Source: Cerasicoccus sp. TK19100
Lineage (GTDB): Bacteria; Verrucomicrobiota; Verrucomicrobiia; Opitutales; Cerasicoccaceae
Assembly (NCBI RefSeq): GCF_027257155.1
Contig: NZ_JAPWDU010000002.1
Coordinates: 248,001 to 312,000, forward strand
Direction: 5' to 3'
DNA length: 64,000 nt
Notes under the pieces: generated by a model
Database searches by the model: none
The model's input: the letters and a program-made list of their open reading frames with translations, nothing else
What the model was told of the DNA's origin: nothing
Translations under genes and position numbers: made by a program
Shown here: positions 31,611 to 40,866 of the stretch, in pieces
How positions within the stretch are numbered: the first letter of the stretch is position 1
Layout: every line of letters starts with the position of its first letter

Positions 31611-32678
31611 TCAATGTGTCGCAGCTTTAGCATCGGGCAATGAGCCTTCGTGGTCGTCGAAGTCCTCATCGTCAGCCTCGAAAGATATGGTGAAGATCGG
31701 CAGCAGGGCGAGCAGGAAAACTACCGTAAGCCCCAGAACCGAAAAACCAGCGATATCGTGCACCGACATGCCGATCACAGGCACCTCTTCGTCAATCGCG
31801 CCGGCACCGTAATGATAGGCCCAGCCCGTGAGGAACAGGCTGCGGAAAATATTCATGATGAAGGCCAGCACGCAGGCGGCCACAAAGAGCAGCACCTTCT
31901 TCCAGAACCGGTCCAGGAACACCGCCGCCAGGAATGTGCCGGCAAAAATGCAGCCCGTCAGCGAGCGGATACCCGAGCAGGCGTCGGCTACACCGACTTT
32001 ACCCTTGGGCATGAGCAGGACGTTGCCTTCGCGCACCAGGGAGAAGCCCAGGAAGTCGAACACGTGGTAAACGATGATCGTCACCCATTCCAGCAGGTAG
32101 AGCTTCACCGTGGAGTCTAAATACATGACCATCGGTGCCGAGATCAACCAGACCCAGGCCGGAAACAGAAACAGCACGGTAAACGTAAGACGCTGCTTGA
32201 GATTATAAAAGCGTCCGGCCGGATCGCGCTCACCTGCCAGATAGGCAAAGCCCATGACGATGCCGCCAAAGCCCATCGCGAGCGCCAGACTCCCCTGGTT
32301 GGACGGCCCCTGCCCTGCACGCACCAGCGCGCCCAGGAAGAAAACGAGCAGCGAGGCAATCAGCCCCACGGCAAAGCAAATGTTAAAGAAAATCGACAAC
32401 AGACCACTGGACTTGCCCTCGGGCTTATCGCCGTCACCCTTTAGATAGGCACTGATCTTGGGCCAACGGTCATAGACCACGTAGGCGGCAAACAGCGGCA
32501 CCAGGTAGCCAAAACTATAGTCCGGAATTGTGGACCAGTAAAAGTATTGGTCGAAGATCACCATGCCCGCCATCGCAATGACCAGAAAGAAGCTGTAGCG
32601 CGTTATCGGATCAAAGCGATTGAGGTCCGCCATTAATCCTGCGGGTTTCTCGGGGCTCTTGGGTTTGGGTTCGGACAT
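31611..32678 (-). CDS. exosortase family transpeptidase
   Basis: 355 residues from the ATG at 32678. Eight or so membrane spans; the active-site set is the cysteine in VADACSGIRSL, the arginine in MNIFRSLFLT and the histidine in GMSVHDIAGF. Exosortases cut PEP-CTERM-type sorting tails of secreted proteins at the outer side of the inner membrane, usually with exopolysaccharide production. The acidic C-terminal tail is extra. No protein with a clear PEP-CTERM tail is in this window, so its substrates are elsewhere. Confidence 0.85.
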   Translation of the reverse strand: MSEPKPKSPEKPAGLMADLNRFDPITRYSFFLVIAMAGMVIFDQYFYWSTIPDYSFGYLVPLFAAYVVYDRWPKISAYLKGDGDKPEGKSSGLLSIFFNICFAVGLIASLLVFFLGALVRAGQGPSNQGSLALAMGFGGIVMGFAYLAGERDPAGRFYNLKQRLTFTVLFLFPAWVWLISAPMVMYLDSTVKLYLLEWVTIIVYHVFDFLGFSLVREGNVLLMPKGKVGVADACSGIRSLTGCIFAGTFLAAVFLDRFWKKVLLFVAACVLAFIMNIFRSLFLTGWAYHYGAGAIDEEVPVIGMSVHDIAGFSVLGLTVVFLLALLPIFTISFEADDEDFDDHEGSLPDAKAATH

Positions 32679-32833
32679 GGAAATGAAGTGCCTGAGGAAA
32701 AGACTCCCCCAAGGTGAGGGCAATAGCAAATGGAGATCGTTTTGACCCGAAGTTGCTAATTTGGTTCTCAACAAGTCGTTTTAAAAATAAGGATTTACAA
32801 AACGCCAGCCTGCCCGCTTTATCAAGCTGGCTT

Positions 32834-33208
32834 ATGAGTTCCGCATCGAACAATCCACTTACACCCGAACAAGAAGAAAACTTACGCGACTCCCTCAAGC
32901 GCTGCACGCCCGAGACGATCGAGGCGGCTATTGCGTTCCGCAACGAGGGTGATCACAGCCAGGCACCGGTAGTCATCATTGGGATTATTCAGCGTTTTTG
33001 TGAACCGGACGTTCGCCCGAAGCTGAAGGAGGCCGATGCTGACAACCTGAAAATCATGGATGACCTTGGCTTGGACTCACTTACGATGGTCGATGTGGTC
33101 ATGCTCGTAGAGGAATCGCTCGATATCACCATCGATAATTCCGAGCTTGGTGACCTGGTCACCATTGGTGACGTCAAAGGCTTCGTGAAGAAGAAGCTCT
33201 CCGCCTAA
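32834..33208 (+). CDS. acyl carrier protein with N-terminal extension
   Basis: 124 residues from the ATG at 32834. The C-terminal 75 residues are an ACP: LGLDSLTMVD carries the phosphopantetheine serine. About 45 residues precede it, rich in charge (EQEENLRDSLKRC), which normal FAS ACPs lack. With the following dehydratase and ketosynthase it forms a dedicated set rather than the housekeeping one. Its holo form would be made by AcpS at 46760. Confidence 0.85.
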   Translation: MSSASNNPLTPEQEENLRDSLKRCTPETIEAAIAFRNEGDHSQAPVVIIGIIQRFCEPDVRPKLKEADADNLKIMDDLGLDSLTMVDVVMLVEESLDITIDNSELGDLVTIGDVKGFVKKKLSA

Positions 33209-33217
33209 TCCGGAACC

Positions 33218-33673
33218 ATGGCGACAAGTTTTGACGCGAGCGTGATTGCGGCAGCCCTGCCCCACGCTGATCCCTTCCTGTTTCTCAATTCCGCCGAGCT
33301 GGATGGTAAAACCATCACGGGCGTCTATCAGATAACTGGCGAGGAGGACTTCCTGCGCGGGCATTTCAAGGGTAATCCGGTGTTCCCGGCGTCCATCATG
33401 CTCGAAGCATTGGGCCAGCTGGCGGTATTCTACCTGCTGGCCGCCGATGACGAGTCCCTGACGCAAAAAGTAGACCCCGGCAAAATTCTCTTCACTGCCT
33501 GCGATGGTGTGCGCTGTTCGCGCATCTGCCAGCCTGGCGACAAGCTGGAAATGGTCGTGAAGCCCCGCCGGATTCGTCACCCTGGGGCCACTTTTGAGGG
33601 GAAAATCACCGTCAATGGCGAGAAAGCCGTCTTTGCCGAAGAAATTTCGCTGAAGTTTGATTACGCGAGCTGA
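33218..33673 (+). CDS. FabZ-type 3-hydroxyacyl-ACP dehydratase
   Basis: 151 residues, hot-dog fold pattern. ALPHADPFLFLN, catalytic HFKGNPVFPASIMLEALGQ (His in HFKG, Glu in LEALGQ) in place of the standard HFPGxPVMPG-EAMAQ. It dehydrates 3-hydroxyacyl-ACP. Starts 10 bp after the ACP gene. The departures from the FabZ consensus support a special pathway. Confidence 0.85.
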   Translation: MATSFDASVIAAALPHADPFLFLNSAELDGKTITGVYQITGEEDFLRGHFKGNPVFPASIMLEALGQLAVFYLLAADDESLTQKVDPGKILFTACDGVRCSRICQPGDKLEMVVKPRRIRHPGATFEGKITVNGEKAVFAEEISLKFDYAS

Positions 33674-33769
33674 TCCGCGAGTGGCCTAGCTGGAATAAAG
33701 CGTGAGACGGGGCCTCTTGTTTAAAACACCCCTTGTCAGGGCGTAATTCACTGTCCATATTTCAAAATC

Positions 33770-35023
33770 ATGCCAAGAGTAGCCATTACCGGACTAGGAT
33801 TTGTCACCAGCATTGGAAACGACCGCGCCACGGTCACGGAGAATCTCAAGGGCCTGAAGCACGGCATCGAGCTAACCGATGAGTTTCTCGAAAAGGACCC
33901 GGTTCATGTGCTTGGCACGATCAAGGGGTTCGACACCCGCTCCATGGACGTCGAGGACTGGACGTATCCTTCGGAATACAAAATCCGCCGCGAACACCTG
34001 CGCAGCATGTCGCCGCACGTGATCTACGCGCATTGTGCCTTGGAGCAAGCGATCGCCGATGCCGGCCTGACCGAAGAGGAAGTTTCCAACCGCGACACGG
34101 GCATGTTCACGGCCTCCGCCGGGTCCGCCCGCGGCATGCACAATAACATTCAGCGCATGAATGAAGTCGGCGTAAACCGCGTTTCGCCAATGGCGGTGGT
34201 TTCGTCGGTGGTGGGCGCGCTGTCGTTCAACCTGGTCGCGAGCTTCAAGATTCAAGGCTCGTCCTGCGGCTTTGCGTCCGCCTGTGCCTCCTCGGGCCAC
34301 GGAGCCGGCTTTGCTTACGATGAGATTATGCTCGGCCGCCAGAAGCGGATGTTTGTCGTCGGCGCGGAAGATGGTAACCGCGAGACCATTCTGCCCTTCG
34401 CGGGTATGCGTGCGCTGTCGCTCACCAAGGATCCCGATATGGCCTCCCGCCCTTTTGACGCCGAGCGCAACGGCTTTGTCGGCACCGGCGGCGGCGTAGT
34501 CATGGTCCTGGAAGAGCTCGAAACCGCCAAGGCGCGCGGCGCTAAAATTTACGCCGAGATGATTGGCTGGGGACAGTCTTCCGATGGCTACAATGTCGCG
34601 ATTTCCCACCCGGAAGGCTACGGTTTGGCCGAGTCCATGCGCCGCGCGATGGCGTGCGCGCAGATCAACGAATCTGATGTGGACTACGTCAACGCGCATG
34701 CGACCTCGACCAGCATCGGCGATTTGTCCGAGGTAAAGGCGCTCCAAAAAGCATTTCCGAACCACACCCCGATGGTCAGTAGCACCAAAGCCCTGACCGG
34801 GCACGGCCTGTCTCTGGCCAGCGTGATGGAGGCCGGCTTTACGGCCATATCGCTCGCGGAAGACTTCACCATCGGCTCGGCCAACATTACCACCGTTGAC
34901 CCAAAAATCGAAGGCGTGGAAATCATTACGGAGAATCGGGACAAAGCACCGAATATCGCCCTGAAGAACAGCAGCGGCTTCGGCGGTGCCAACGTCACCC
35001 TCGCACTCAAGCGTTACGTTTAA
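33770..35023 (+). CDS. beta-ketoacyl-ACP synthase (FabF-like)
   Basis: 417 residues with the thiolase-type fold. Active-site cysteine in FASACASSGHGAG (Cys172), histidines in NAHATSTSIGD and in TKALTGHGLS, plus a closing GFGGANVTLAL. It condenses malonyl-ACP with an acyl chain. It follows the ACP and dehydratase genes after about 95 bp. The set may build an unusual acyl chain, for example an envelope lipid or pigment; unknown. Confidence 0.88.
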   Translation: MPRVAITGLGFVTSIGNDRATVTENLKGLKHGIELTDEFLEKDPVHVLGTIKGFDTRSMDVEDWTYPSEYKIRREHLRSMSPHVIYAHCALEQAIADAGLTEEEVSNRDTGMFTASAGSARGMHNNIQRMNEVGVNRVSPMAVVSSVVGALSFNLVASFKIQGSSCGFASACASSGHGAGFAYDEIMLGRQKRMFVVGAEDGNRETILPFAGMRALSLTKDPDMASRPFDAERNGFVGTGGGVVMVLEELETAKARGAKIYAEMIGWGQSSDGYNVAISHPEGYGLAESMRRAMACAQINESDVDYVNAHATSTSIGDLSEVKALQKAFPNHTPMVSSTKALTGHGLSLASVMEAGFTAISLAEDFTIGSANITTVDPKIEGVEIITENRDKAPNIALKNSSGFGGANVTLALKRYV

Positions 35024-35029
35024 TTGCGT

Positions 35030-35467
35030 CTAAGCGGGCTGGCCTTGCAACTGCTTGTCGGGCCAGTTACCAACAACCGCATCGGCAATAGTATATTGCT
35101 CCAAATGCTGGAAAAACTGCGCCCGGGCACCAAAAAGAATGCCCTTCAGACGGCAGCAATTATTGAGTAAACAACCGTTGGGCTCCCCGCTAAAGCACTC
35201 CACGAGATTAAAATGCGGTTCGGTGCACCGAATGACTTCGGCCAGGTTGATCTCTTCTGGGCGCTTGGCCAACGAAACGCCGCCATTTTTACCCCGCGAA
35301 TTCTTTAAATAGCCCGCCTTAGCCAGGTGGCCGGTGATCTTGGCAATGTGGTGCCGCGAGACGCCATAGTAGTTCGCCAGCTCATCGATGGATGACTGAA
35401 TACCCTCCTCTCGCGCTAAATACATGAGCACGCGCAACGAATAATCGGTGAATGCAGTGAGTTCCAT
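35030..35467 (-). CDS. nsrR: Rrf2-family nitric-oxide-sensing repressor NsrR
   Basis: 145 residues from the ATG at 35467 (a TTG start 2 codons upstream is possible). Very close to NsrR in layout: MELTAFTDYSLRVLMYL, YGVSRHHIAKI, RGKNGGVSLAK, then cysteines 91, 99 and 104 in a CFSGEPNGCLLNNCC cluster that would hold an iron-sulfur centre. NO disrupts the cluster and derepresses detoxification genes. Convergent with the ketosynthase; no target gene is in the window. Confidence 0.85.
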   Translation of the reverse strand: MELTAFTDYSLRVLMYLAREEGIQSSIDELANYYGVSRHHIAKITGHLAKAGYLKNSRGKNGGVSLAKRPEEINLAEVIRCTEPHFNLVECFSGEPNGCLLNNCCRLKGILFGARAQFFQHLEQYTIADAVVGNWPDKQLQGQPA

Positions 35468-35587
35468 GAGCAATGAGTAACCAGCGAGTAACGTTAACTA
35501 GTAGCATTCTGGAAGAAATTGCAAGTAGCCAACGCGTTCGATAATTCTTTAACATTCTGCCCGAAGTAACAATGCTTTAAAAAACTT

Positions 35588-36298
35588 ATGTGCGGACGCT
35601 ACACGCTCACCAATGTCGAGGCCAAGCTAACCAAGATGCTCAGGCTGCAACAGCTTGCGGGGCTGAAAGCGCGCTATAACATCGCGCCCACGCAGCCGAT
35701 TGCCGCCGTCCGCGCCAATGAACAATCCGGCGAACGCGAGTGGGCGATTTTCAGTTGGGGCCTGGTTCCGTTTTGGGCCAAAGAGCCGTCCATCGCGCAC
35801 AAGATGCTCAACGCCCGCGCGGAAACCGCCGCTGGCAAACCAGCCTTTCGCGGGCCTATGCGCCACCATCGCTGTCTGATCCCCGCCGATGGCTTTTACG
35901 AGTGGAAGGGCCGCGCCGGACAGAAGCAGCCGTTTTATTTCCGTCGACGTGATCACGAGCCGTTTTGCTTTGCGGGCCTATTTGACCACTGGGGCTCGCC
36001 GGATGGCTCGGAAATCGAGTCGGCCACGATTCTGACAACTTCCGCTAACGACTTCATGAAGCCGGTGCATCACCGAATGCCGGTCATCATCCAGCCGAAG
36101 GACTATGATCGCTGGATGGACCCCAAAATCCAGCGCTCCGACGCCGTAGCGGACTTGCTGCATGCGCCGCCGGAAGACTTCTTTATCCGCGAACCGGTTA
36201 CGCCGCTGGTCAACAACGTAAGAAACGAAGTCCCCGAGTGCATCATGCCGACCGTGGAGCCACCCGAGCCGCCAGCGCAGATGGGCTTTGGTTTTTAG
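35588..36298 (+). CDS. SRAP-domain abasic site shield (YedK/HMCES type)
   Basis: 236 residues. MCGRYTL exposes Cys2, the residue that crosslinks to abasic single-stranded DNA after methionine removal. NARAET, GFYEWKG and the VHHRMPVII histidine complete the active site. It protects replication forks from abasic sites. Monocistronic, convergent with rlmH. Confidence 0.93.
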   Translation: MCGRYTLTNVEAKLTKMLRLQQLAGLKARYNIAPTQPIAAVRANEQSGEREWAIFSWGLVPFWAKEPSIAHKMLNARAETAAGKPAFRGPMRHHRCLIPADGFYEWKGRAGQKQPFYFRRRDHEPFCFAGLFDHWGSPDGSEIESATILTTSANDFMKPVHHRMPVIIQPKDYDRWMDPKIQRSDAVADLLHAPPEDFFIREPVTPLVNNVRNEVPECIMPTVEPPEPPAQMGFGF

Positions 36299-36305
36299 AG
36301 CACTT

Positions 36306-36749
36306 TCACTCGTGGTGGTACTTCGAGCCGGCAATGATCGACACGCCACGATACAGCTGCTCCAGCAACAGATAGCGCGCCATCTCGTGCGTGAAGGTCA
36401 TGGGTGAAAGCGCGATCAGGCGACTGGCCTGGTGCTTAACCGCATCAGAAAGCCCATAGGGGCCACCGATCACCATAAGCAGCTCGCGCCCCTGGAGCTG
36501 GCTTATTTCTTTGGCCAAAGAGACCGAGCTCATCGTCCGCCCCTCCTCCGCCATGGCCCAAACCAAGGCCTCGGGACGCGCCTGAATCGTCGCCAGGATA
36601 CGCTCGCTCTCGGCGTCGATACCGGCGTCCTTCAGTTCGATGATTTCCAGCTTGGCCTGACGCTGTAAACGGCCGGAAAAGTCGTCGCACAATGCCTTCA
36701 GGTGGCGGTTTTTCATTTTCCCCACCACCAGCAGCGTCAGCCGAAACAT
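36306..36749 (-). CDS. rlmH: 23S rRNA pseudouridine(1915) N3-methyltransferase
   Basis: 147 residues. A SPOUT-type knot: VIGGPYGLSD, LSPMTFTHEMARYLLLEQLYRG and the final AGSKYHHE, all diagnostic for RlmH. It methylates pseudouridine 1915 on the 70S ribosome. Two bases downstream of the sufT gene, so co-transcribed. Confidence 0.95.
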   Translation of the reverse strand: MFRLTLLVVGKMKNRHLKALCDDFSGRLQRQAKLEIIELKDAGIDAESERILATIQARPEALVWAMAEEGRTMSSVSLAKEISQLQGRELLMVIGGPYGLSDAVKHQASRLIALSPMTFTHEMARYLLLEQLYRGVSIIAGSKYHHE

Positions 36750-36750
36750 A

Positions 36751-37314
36751 CTACTTCAAGCCGAGTTTCATTTTGCCGGCTTCGGAGATCATCTTGGGGT
36801 TCCAGGGCGGATCCCAGACAATGTTCACTTCGGCAAATTCGACGTCGGGCAGGCTCTCGATTTTCTCCTTTGCATCGGCGGCAATAACCGGGCCCATGCC
36901 GCAGCCTTGCGCCGTAAGGGTCATTTGCGCGGATACCTGGTATTTGCCGGCATCGCCCTCTTCAATCTTGAGGTCGTAAATGAGGCCCAGATCCACGATA
37001 TTGACTGGGATTTCCGGGTCGAAACAGTTGCGCAAAACGGCCCAGACGTGGTCCTCGCTAAAGGGGCCGTCGAGCTCTTCGTTGGCCGACTCACCGGTCA
37101 ACTCTTTCGCCAGCCACTCTTGCGCTTCTTCGCCGAGTGCCGAGAAGTTTTCCCGGGCGATTCGGAACATGCCGTTAGGCGCGGAGACGGTCACCGAGCC
37201 GCCGAGGGCCTGGTTGACGTTTACGGGGCTGCCCTTGGCCAGCGTAACGGCATCACCCGCAGGAATGAGCGTGGCGGGGCAATCGCGGACCAGATAAAGA
37301 GTTTCGTTAACCAT
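36751..37314 (-). CDS. sufT: SufT-like iron-sulfur assembly protein
   Basis: 187 residues from the ATG at 37314. The C-terminal 100 residues form a DUF59/MIP18 domain: CFDPEIPVNIVDLGLIYDL, MTLTAQGCGMGP with the conserved cysteine, and VWDPPWNPKMISE at the end. The N-terminal half matches the long SufT type. It helps mature iron-sulfur proteins; the lipoyl synthase at 62652 and MoaA at 48761 are possible clients (inference). Confidence 0.8.
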   Translation of the reverse strand: MVNETLYLVRDCPATLIPAGDAVTLAKGSPVNVNQALGGSVTVSAPNGMFRIARENFSALGEEAQEWLAKELTGESANEELDGPFSEDHVWAVLRNCFDPEIPVNIVDLGLIYDLKIEEGDAGKYQVSAQMTLTAQGCGMGPVIAADAKEKIESLPDVEFAEVNIVWDPPWNPKMISEAGKMKLGLK

Positions 37315-37492
37315 GCCGCCAGATTCTCGCCACACGGGGCAAATGTCAAACCTCCGACGAGTCAGATTTGCAACTAGGGCCATTGCCCGGGTTTATTTCT
37401 GAGACAAAAGGTGATACTGTTCTAAAAGTCTTGGCGCCATAGCCTTCTGGCATATATTGGACGCTTTAGTATTGAATGTAACACCGCTCGTT

Positions 37493-38917
37493 ATGCCCAT
37501 ATCCAACGCTCCGTTGCGCAGTTTGGCAACCCTATCAATCTGTGCGATTTCCACCCTAAGTTTGAGCCTGGCCCCTGCCCTGCAGGCCGCTAAAAAAAAT
37601 GATGAACCCGCCGCGGTAACGGATATTCCCGATGAAACGCTGGTTCGCTACCTGAGCTCCGAAGAGCTCCGGCAATGGCGCGAGCTGGAACGAGCGATTT
37701 CCCAGGCCAAAGCCGACATCGAAACTGGCAATTGGCTCGCTGAAAAAAAGGATAGCCCATTCGTCGAAAAGTCCCGCACCGAAGCCGATCGCAAACGGGG
37801 TAAAGACATGGTAAAAGATGGCGAGGCACGGCTTGCCGAGCTGGAAAAACAGCTCAACGTAATGCGCGCCGCGGCCGCTGCATCCGTCGAGAAATATCAG
37901 GCGCAGTTTGAGTCGCAGTCCGTCAGCCTGGAGGTCAAGGCGCTGCCATTGATGAAGGCGATTGAGGACCCCACCGAGGCCCTGCTCTACAAACTTTGGA
38001 ACGACAACTACACCAAGATTTACTTTGGTGGTGCTTACGTGCTCAAAAATGGTGCCTACGCCAAGGCCGTCGATCTGAGCGATCAAGTTAAGAGTACCAT
38101 TGCACGCTATGACGGCAATCGATACACCTTCGTCGAGGATGTTTCCGATTTCACACTGGGCGTCGAAAACGGAAAGCCGGTCATTAATTTTGAAGGTCGT
38201 GAAGATGCGGTGAAGCGCTTCAAGCCGGCCATGGTGATCATTGAGGTTATCTTCGACCCAGAGGCCGAGCACGGTATTTATGCGCTGCGTGGCATCGACC
38301 TGAAAACCGGCAAGCCCGCATCCCAGACCCTGCTCCGTTTCCCCGTGGGTCCGAACACTGCGGAACAGCTGGGCTATAAAATGGAAGAGATTCTGACCCC
38401 CGTCGAATCCGCTCCTACCGCAGAGGCGCAAACCGAAGCGCCTGCTGCCGAAGCCGCTGAAGCCACTGAAAAGCCAGCGGTGGCCAAGCAAAGCGACGTC
38501 GAGCCGACCGGCCTGACGCTAACGCTCGTTGACAACACCAACGTCCTTGGCCGACTGGGTAACGCCAAGGCGAGCTACGTATTTGACGTCATGTATGTCG
38601 GGCAAATCGACGGCTATGACGAGCGCGCTGCAATCGTGCTCAACAACGCCTTGATGCGCGCGCAAGACCTGAAAATCGATGACTTCGAATTCCTCACGCT
38701 GGCCCTGGCACCGACCGACGAAGCCGTCACACTGGAGAGCAGCGCCAACGCGACTTGGAAAGTGTCACCGACTTCCCCGGTAGATTTCGCCATCGGCGAT
38801 TATGGCGTGCAAGCCATTGCGAACAACAATGGCCAGGAGGTCGCTGTGGAAATCGGTTCGCTGACGATCGAACCCGGCACCTCGGGCAAGATTCCGCCGC
38901 AAGCGGCGAAGAACTAA
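37493..38917 (+). CDS. secreted protein of unknown function
   Basis: 474 residues from the ATG at 37493, chosen because a signal peptide follows (SICAISTLSLSLAPALQAA). A coiled segment (about 40-140, RELERAISQAKADIETG and LEKQLNVMRAAAAA) leads into a beta-rich part, an alanine/glutamate-rich linker around 310-340 and a C-terminal beta domain. No known domain recognised. Divergent from sufT, convergent with sppA. Confidence 0.75.
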   Translation: MPISNAPLRSLATLSICAISTLSLSLAPALQAAKKNDEPAAVTDIPDETLVRYLSSEELRQWRELERAISQAKADIETGNWLAEKKDSPFVEKSRTEADRKRGKDMVKDGEARLAELEKQLNVMRAAAAASVEKYQAQFESQSVSLEVKALPLMKAIEDPTEALLYKLWNDNYTKIYFGGAYVLKNGAYAKAVDLSDQVKSTIARYDGNRYTFVEDVSDFTLGVENGKPVINFEGREDAVKRFKPAMVIIEVIFDPEAEHGIYALRGIDLKTGKPASQTLLRFPVGPNTAEQLGYKMEEILTPVESAPTAEAQTEAPAAEAAEATEKPAVAKQSDVEPTGLTLTLVDNTNVLGRLGNAKASYVFDVMYVGQIDGYDERAAIVLNNALMRAQDLKIDDFEFLTLALAPTDEAVTLESSANATWKVSPTSPVDFAIGDYGVQAIANNNGQEVAVEIGSLTIEPGTSGKIPPQAAKN

Positions 38918-38963
38918 AACTACCCGCTTCTCGCGATAGTCGTGAACGAATCACTCTCGCCGC

Positions 38964-40793
38964 CTACTGAATCTCGAGTGAGAACGGTAGGCGGGCGTAG
39001 ACATTGCGTGGGTCGTTGAACGAGCGCAGGGTTGCCATTTCTTCGTGCAAACGGCGCAGCGTTGCGGTAATCAAGTCCTGCTTAGGCGCTTTAACCACTG
39101 GCGGCGCGCCGGGGGCTTGGCTAAGCAGTTCGCTGATGGTCTGCGCTAGCGTGTGAGGCTCGGGGACTTGAGTCACCACCCAATCATCGCCAACGTCGGC
39201 GGCTTCAACTGCAAAGTGAATCGCATCCGTTAGTCCGCCAATCTGGTCCACCAGCCCGATCTCCAGCGCATCTTCGCCGCTCCAAACACGGCCTTGGGCG
39301 ATCTCGCGCACATTCTCGATGGGCAGGTCGCGGCCCTCAGATACTTTGGAAATGAACTCGTCGTAAAGGTGATCGGTGAACTGCTGGATGAGCGCCATTT
39401 CCTCCGGTGTTTTGGGGCGGGAAACGGTAAATAGATCCGCGTAAGTGCTAGTCTTAACGCCGTCGAAAGTGATGCCGTGATCGTTGGCCAGCTCCTTGAA
39501 ATTGGGCACGAGGCCAAAAACGCCAATGGACCCGGTGATCGTCGAGGAATCGGCAAAAATCTGGTCGGCATAGGCTGATATCCAGTAGCCGCCACTGGCC
39601 GCCATTGAGCCCATGGAAATGACCACTGGCTTCACCTTACGCGCCTCGCGGACCTCTCGCTGGATCAGCTCTGAGGCCACCGCACTGCCGCCCGGGCTGT
39701 TGACGCGCAACACGATTGCGGCGACTTCGTCGTCGTTGCGCAACTGGCGAATCCAGCGCGACAGGCTGTCGCCGCCAACTTGGTCCGGATACCCCTCGCC
39801 ATCGACGATCTCGCCCTCGGCATACACCACGGCAATCTGCGGACTGCTGGTCCACATGGGAGCGCCCTCGGCGCGGAATCCGTGGCGCAGGATGTAGTCG
39901 CTCATTGCAATCTGGCGGAAGGTATCATTTTCGCGATCCTTGGCGTGTTTTTCGGCCAACGCGGTGATGACTTCATCGAAATAAGCGACACGGTCAATCA
40001 GGCCGATTTCCTTGGCCTGCTCCGCAATGAAAAATCCTTGTGAGTCTGTTTTTGCGGCAATATTTGCTGCATCGACGCCTCGCGTTTCCGAAATATCCGA
40101 CAAGATGACGTCCCAGAGGTCATCGATCAGCACCGTTAGCTGCTCGCGGTCGGCAGCGCTCATTTTGTTGCCGGTAAAGGGCTCCACGGCCGATTTGTAC
40201 TTGCCCACCTTGGTCGCCTGCACGCCGATGCCGTATTTTTTAAATGCGTCTCCCAGATACACGCCTTCCGCCGCCAGACCGTTCAGGCTGATCAACCCAA
40301 AGGGGTTCATGTAAATCTCATTGGCGACCGACATCAGGTAAAAATCCTTCATCGTCGGGTCGACCACATAGGCATAGACCGGCTTCCCCGTTGCCTTAAA
40401 GGCCTCCAGCGCCTCACGCACTTCGGAAAGCACGCCGAGGCCCGAGCCGTATCCCACCGGCAACAAGCTGCCATGTAGGAAGATGGCGTCGATCTTGTTG
40501 TCGTCCGCAGCGGCCTCGATGGCGTCGATCAGCTCCAGCAAATAGTAGTTCGGAATGTAGCTGCCGTCGATGGCCTGGCTAATGGCCTCGTTGAGCGTTT
40601 CCGTTTGCGGGGCGTCACTGATATTGGCCCACAAATCGATGACCAGGACGGATTCGTTGCTGATTTCGACCGGCTTGGTGGAGCCGCTCATCAAAATGAG
40701 GAACAAAAACGCCACCGAGCCGAAAAGCATCATGGCAACGACGATTGCCTGCGCCGCGAGGTTGCCGAGAAGGATCTTGAAAAAGTCTTTCAT
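38964..40793 (-). CDS. sppA: signal peptide peptidase SppA, long (67K) type
   Basis: 609 residues: an N-terminal anchor, then two ClpP-like halves. The catalytic lysine sits in TKVGKYKSAVEPFTG of the first half and the serine in ISMGSMAASGGYWISAYAD of the second. It degrades cleaved signal peptides at the inner membrane. The length fits the E. coli-type tandem enzyme, not the short type. Confidence 0.93.
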   Translation of the reverse strand: MKDFFKILLGNLAAQAIVVAMMLFGSVAFLFLILMSGSTKPVEISNESVLVIDLWANISDAPQTETLNEAISQAIDGSYIPNYYLLELIDAIEAAADDNKIDAIFLHGSLLPVGYGSGLGVLSEVREALEAFKATGKPVYAYVVDPTMKDFYLMSVANEIYMNPFGLISLNGLAAEGVYLGDAFKKYGIGVQATKVGKYKSAVEPFTGNKMSAADREQLTVLIDDLWDVILSDISETRGVDAANIAAKTDSQGFFIAEQAKEIGLIDRVAYFDEVITALAEKHAKDRENDTFRQIAMSDYILRHGFRAEGAPMWTSSPQIAVVYAEGEIVDGEGYPDQVGGDSLSRWIRQLRNDDEVAAIVLRVNSPGGSAVASELIQREVREARKVKPVVISMGSMAASGGYWISAYADQIFADSSTITGSIGVFGLVPNFKELANDHGITFDGVKTSTYADLFTVSRPKTPEEMALIQQFTDHLYDEFISKVSEGRDLPIENVREIAQGRVWSGEDALEIGLVDQIGGLTDAIHFAVEAADVGDDWVVTQVPEPHTLAQTISELLSQAPGAPPVVKAPKQDLITATLRRLHEEMATLRSFNDPRNVYARLPFSLEIQ

Positions 40794-40866
40794 AAAGAAA
40801 CTGCAGAATTTGTATTACCTGAAATCAGCTTTGGCAATACCATCCCCGGCCCGAATTGGCCTGCTG

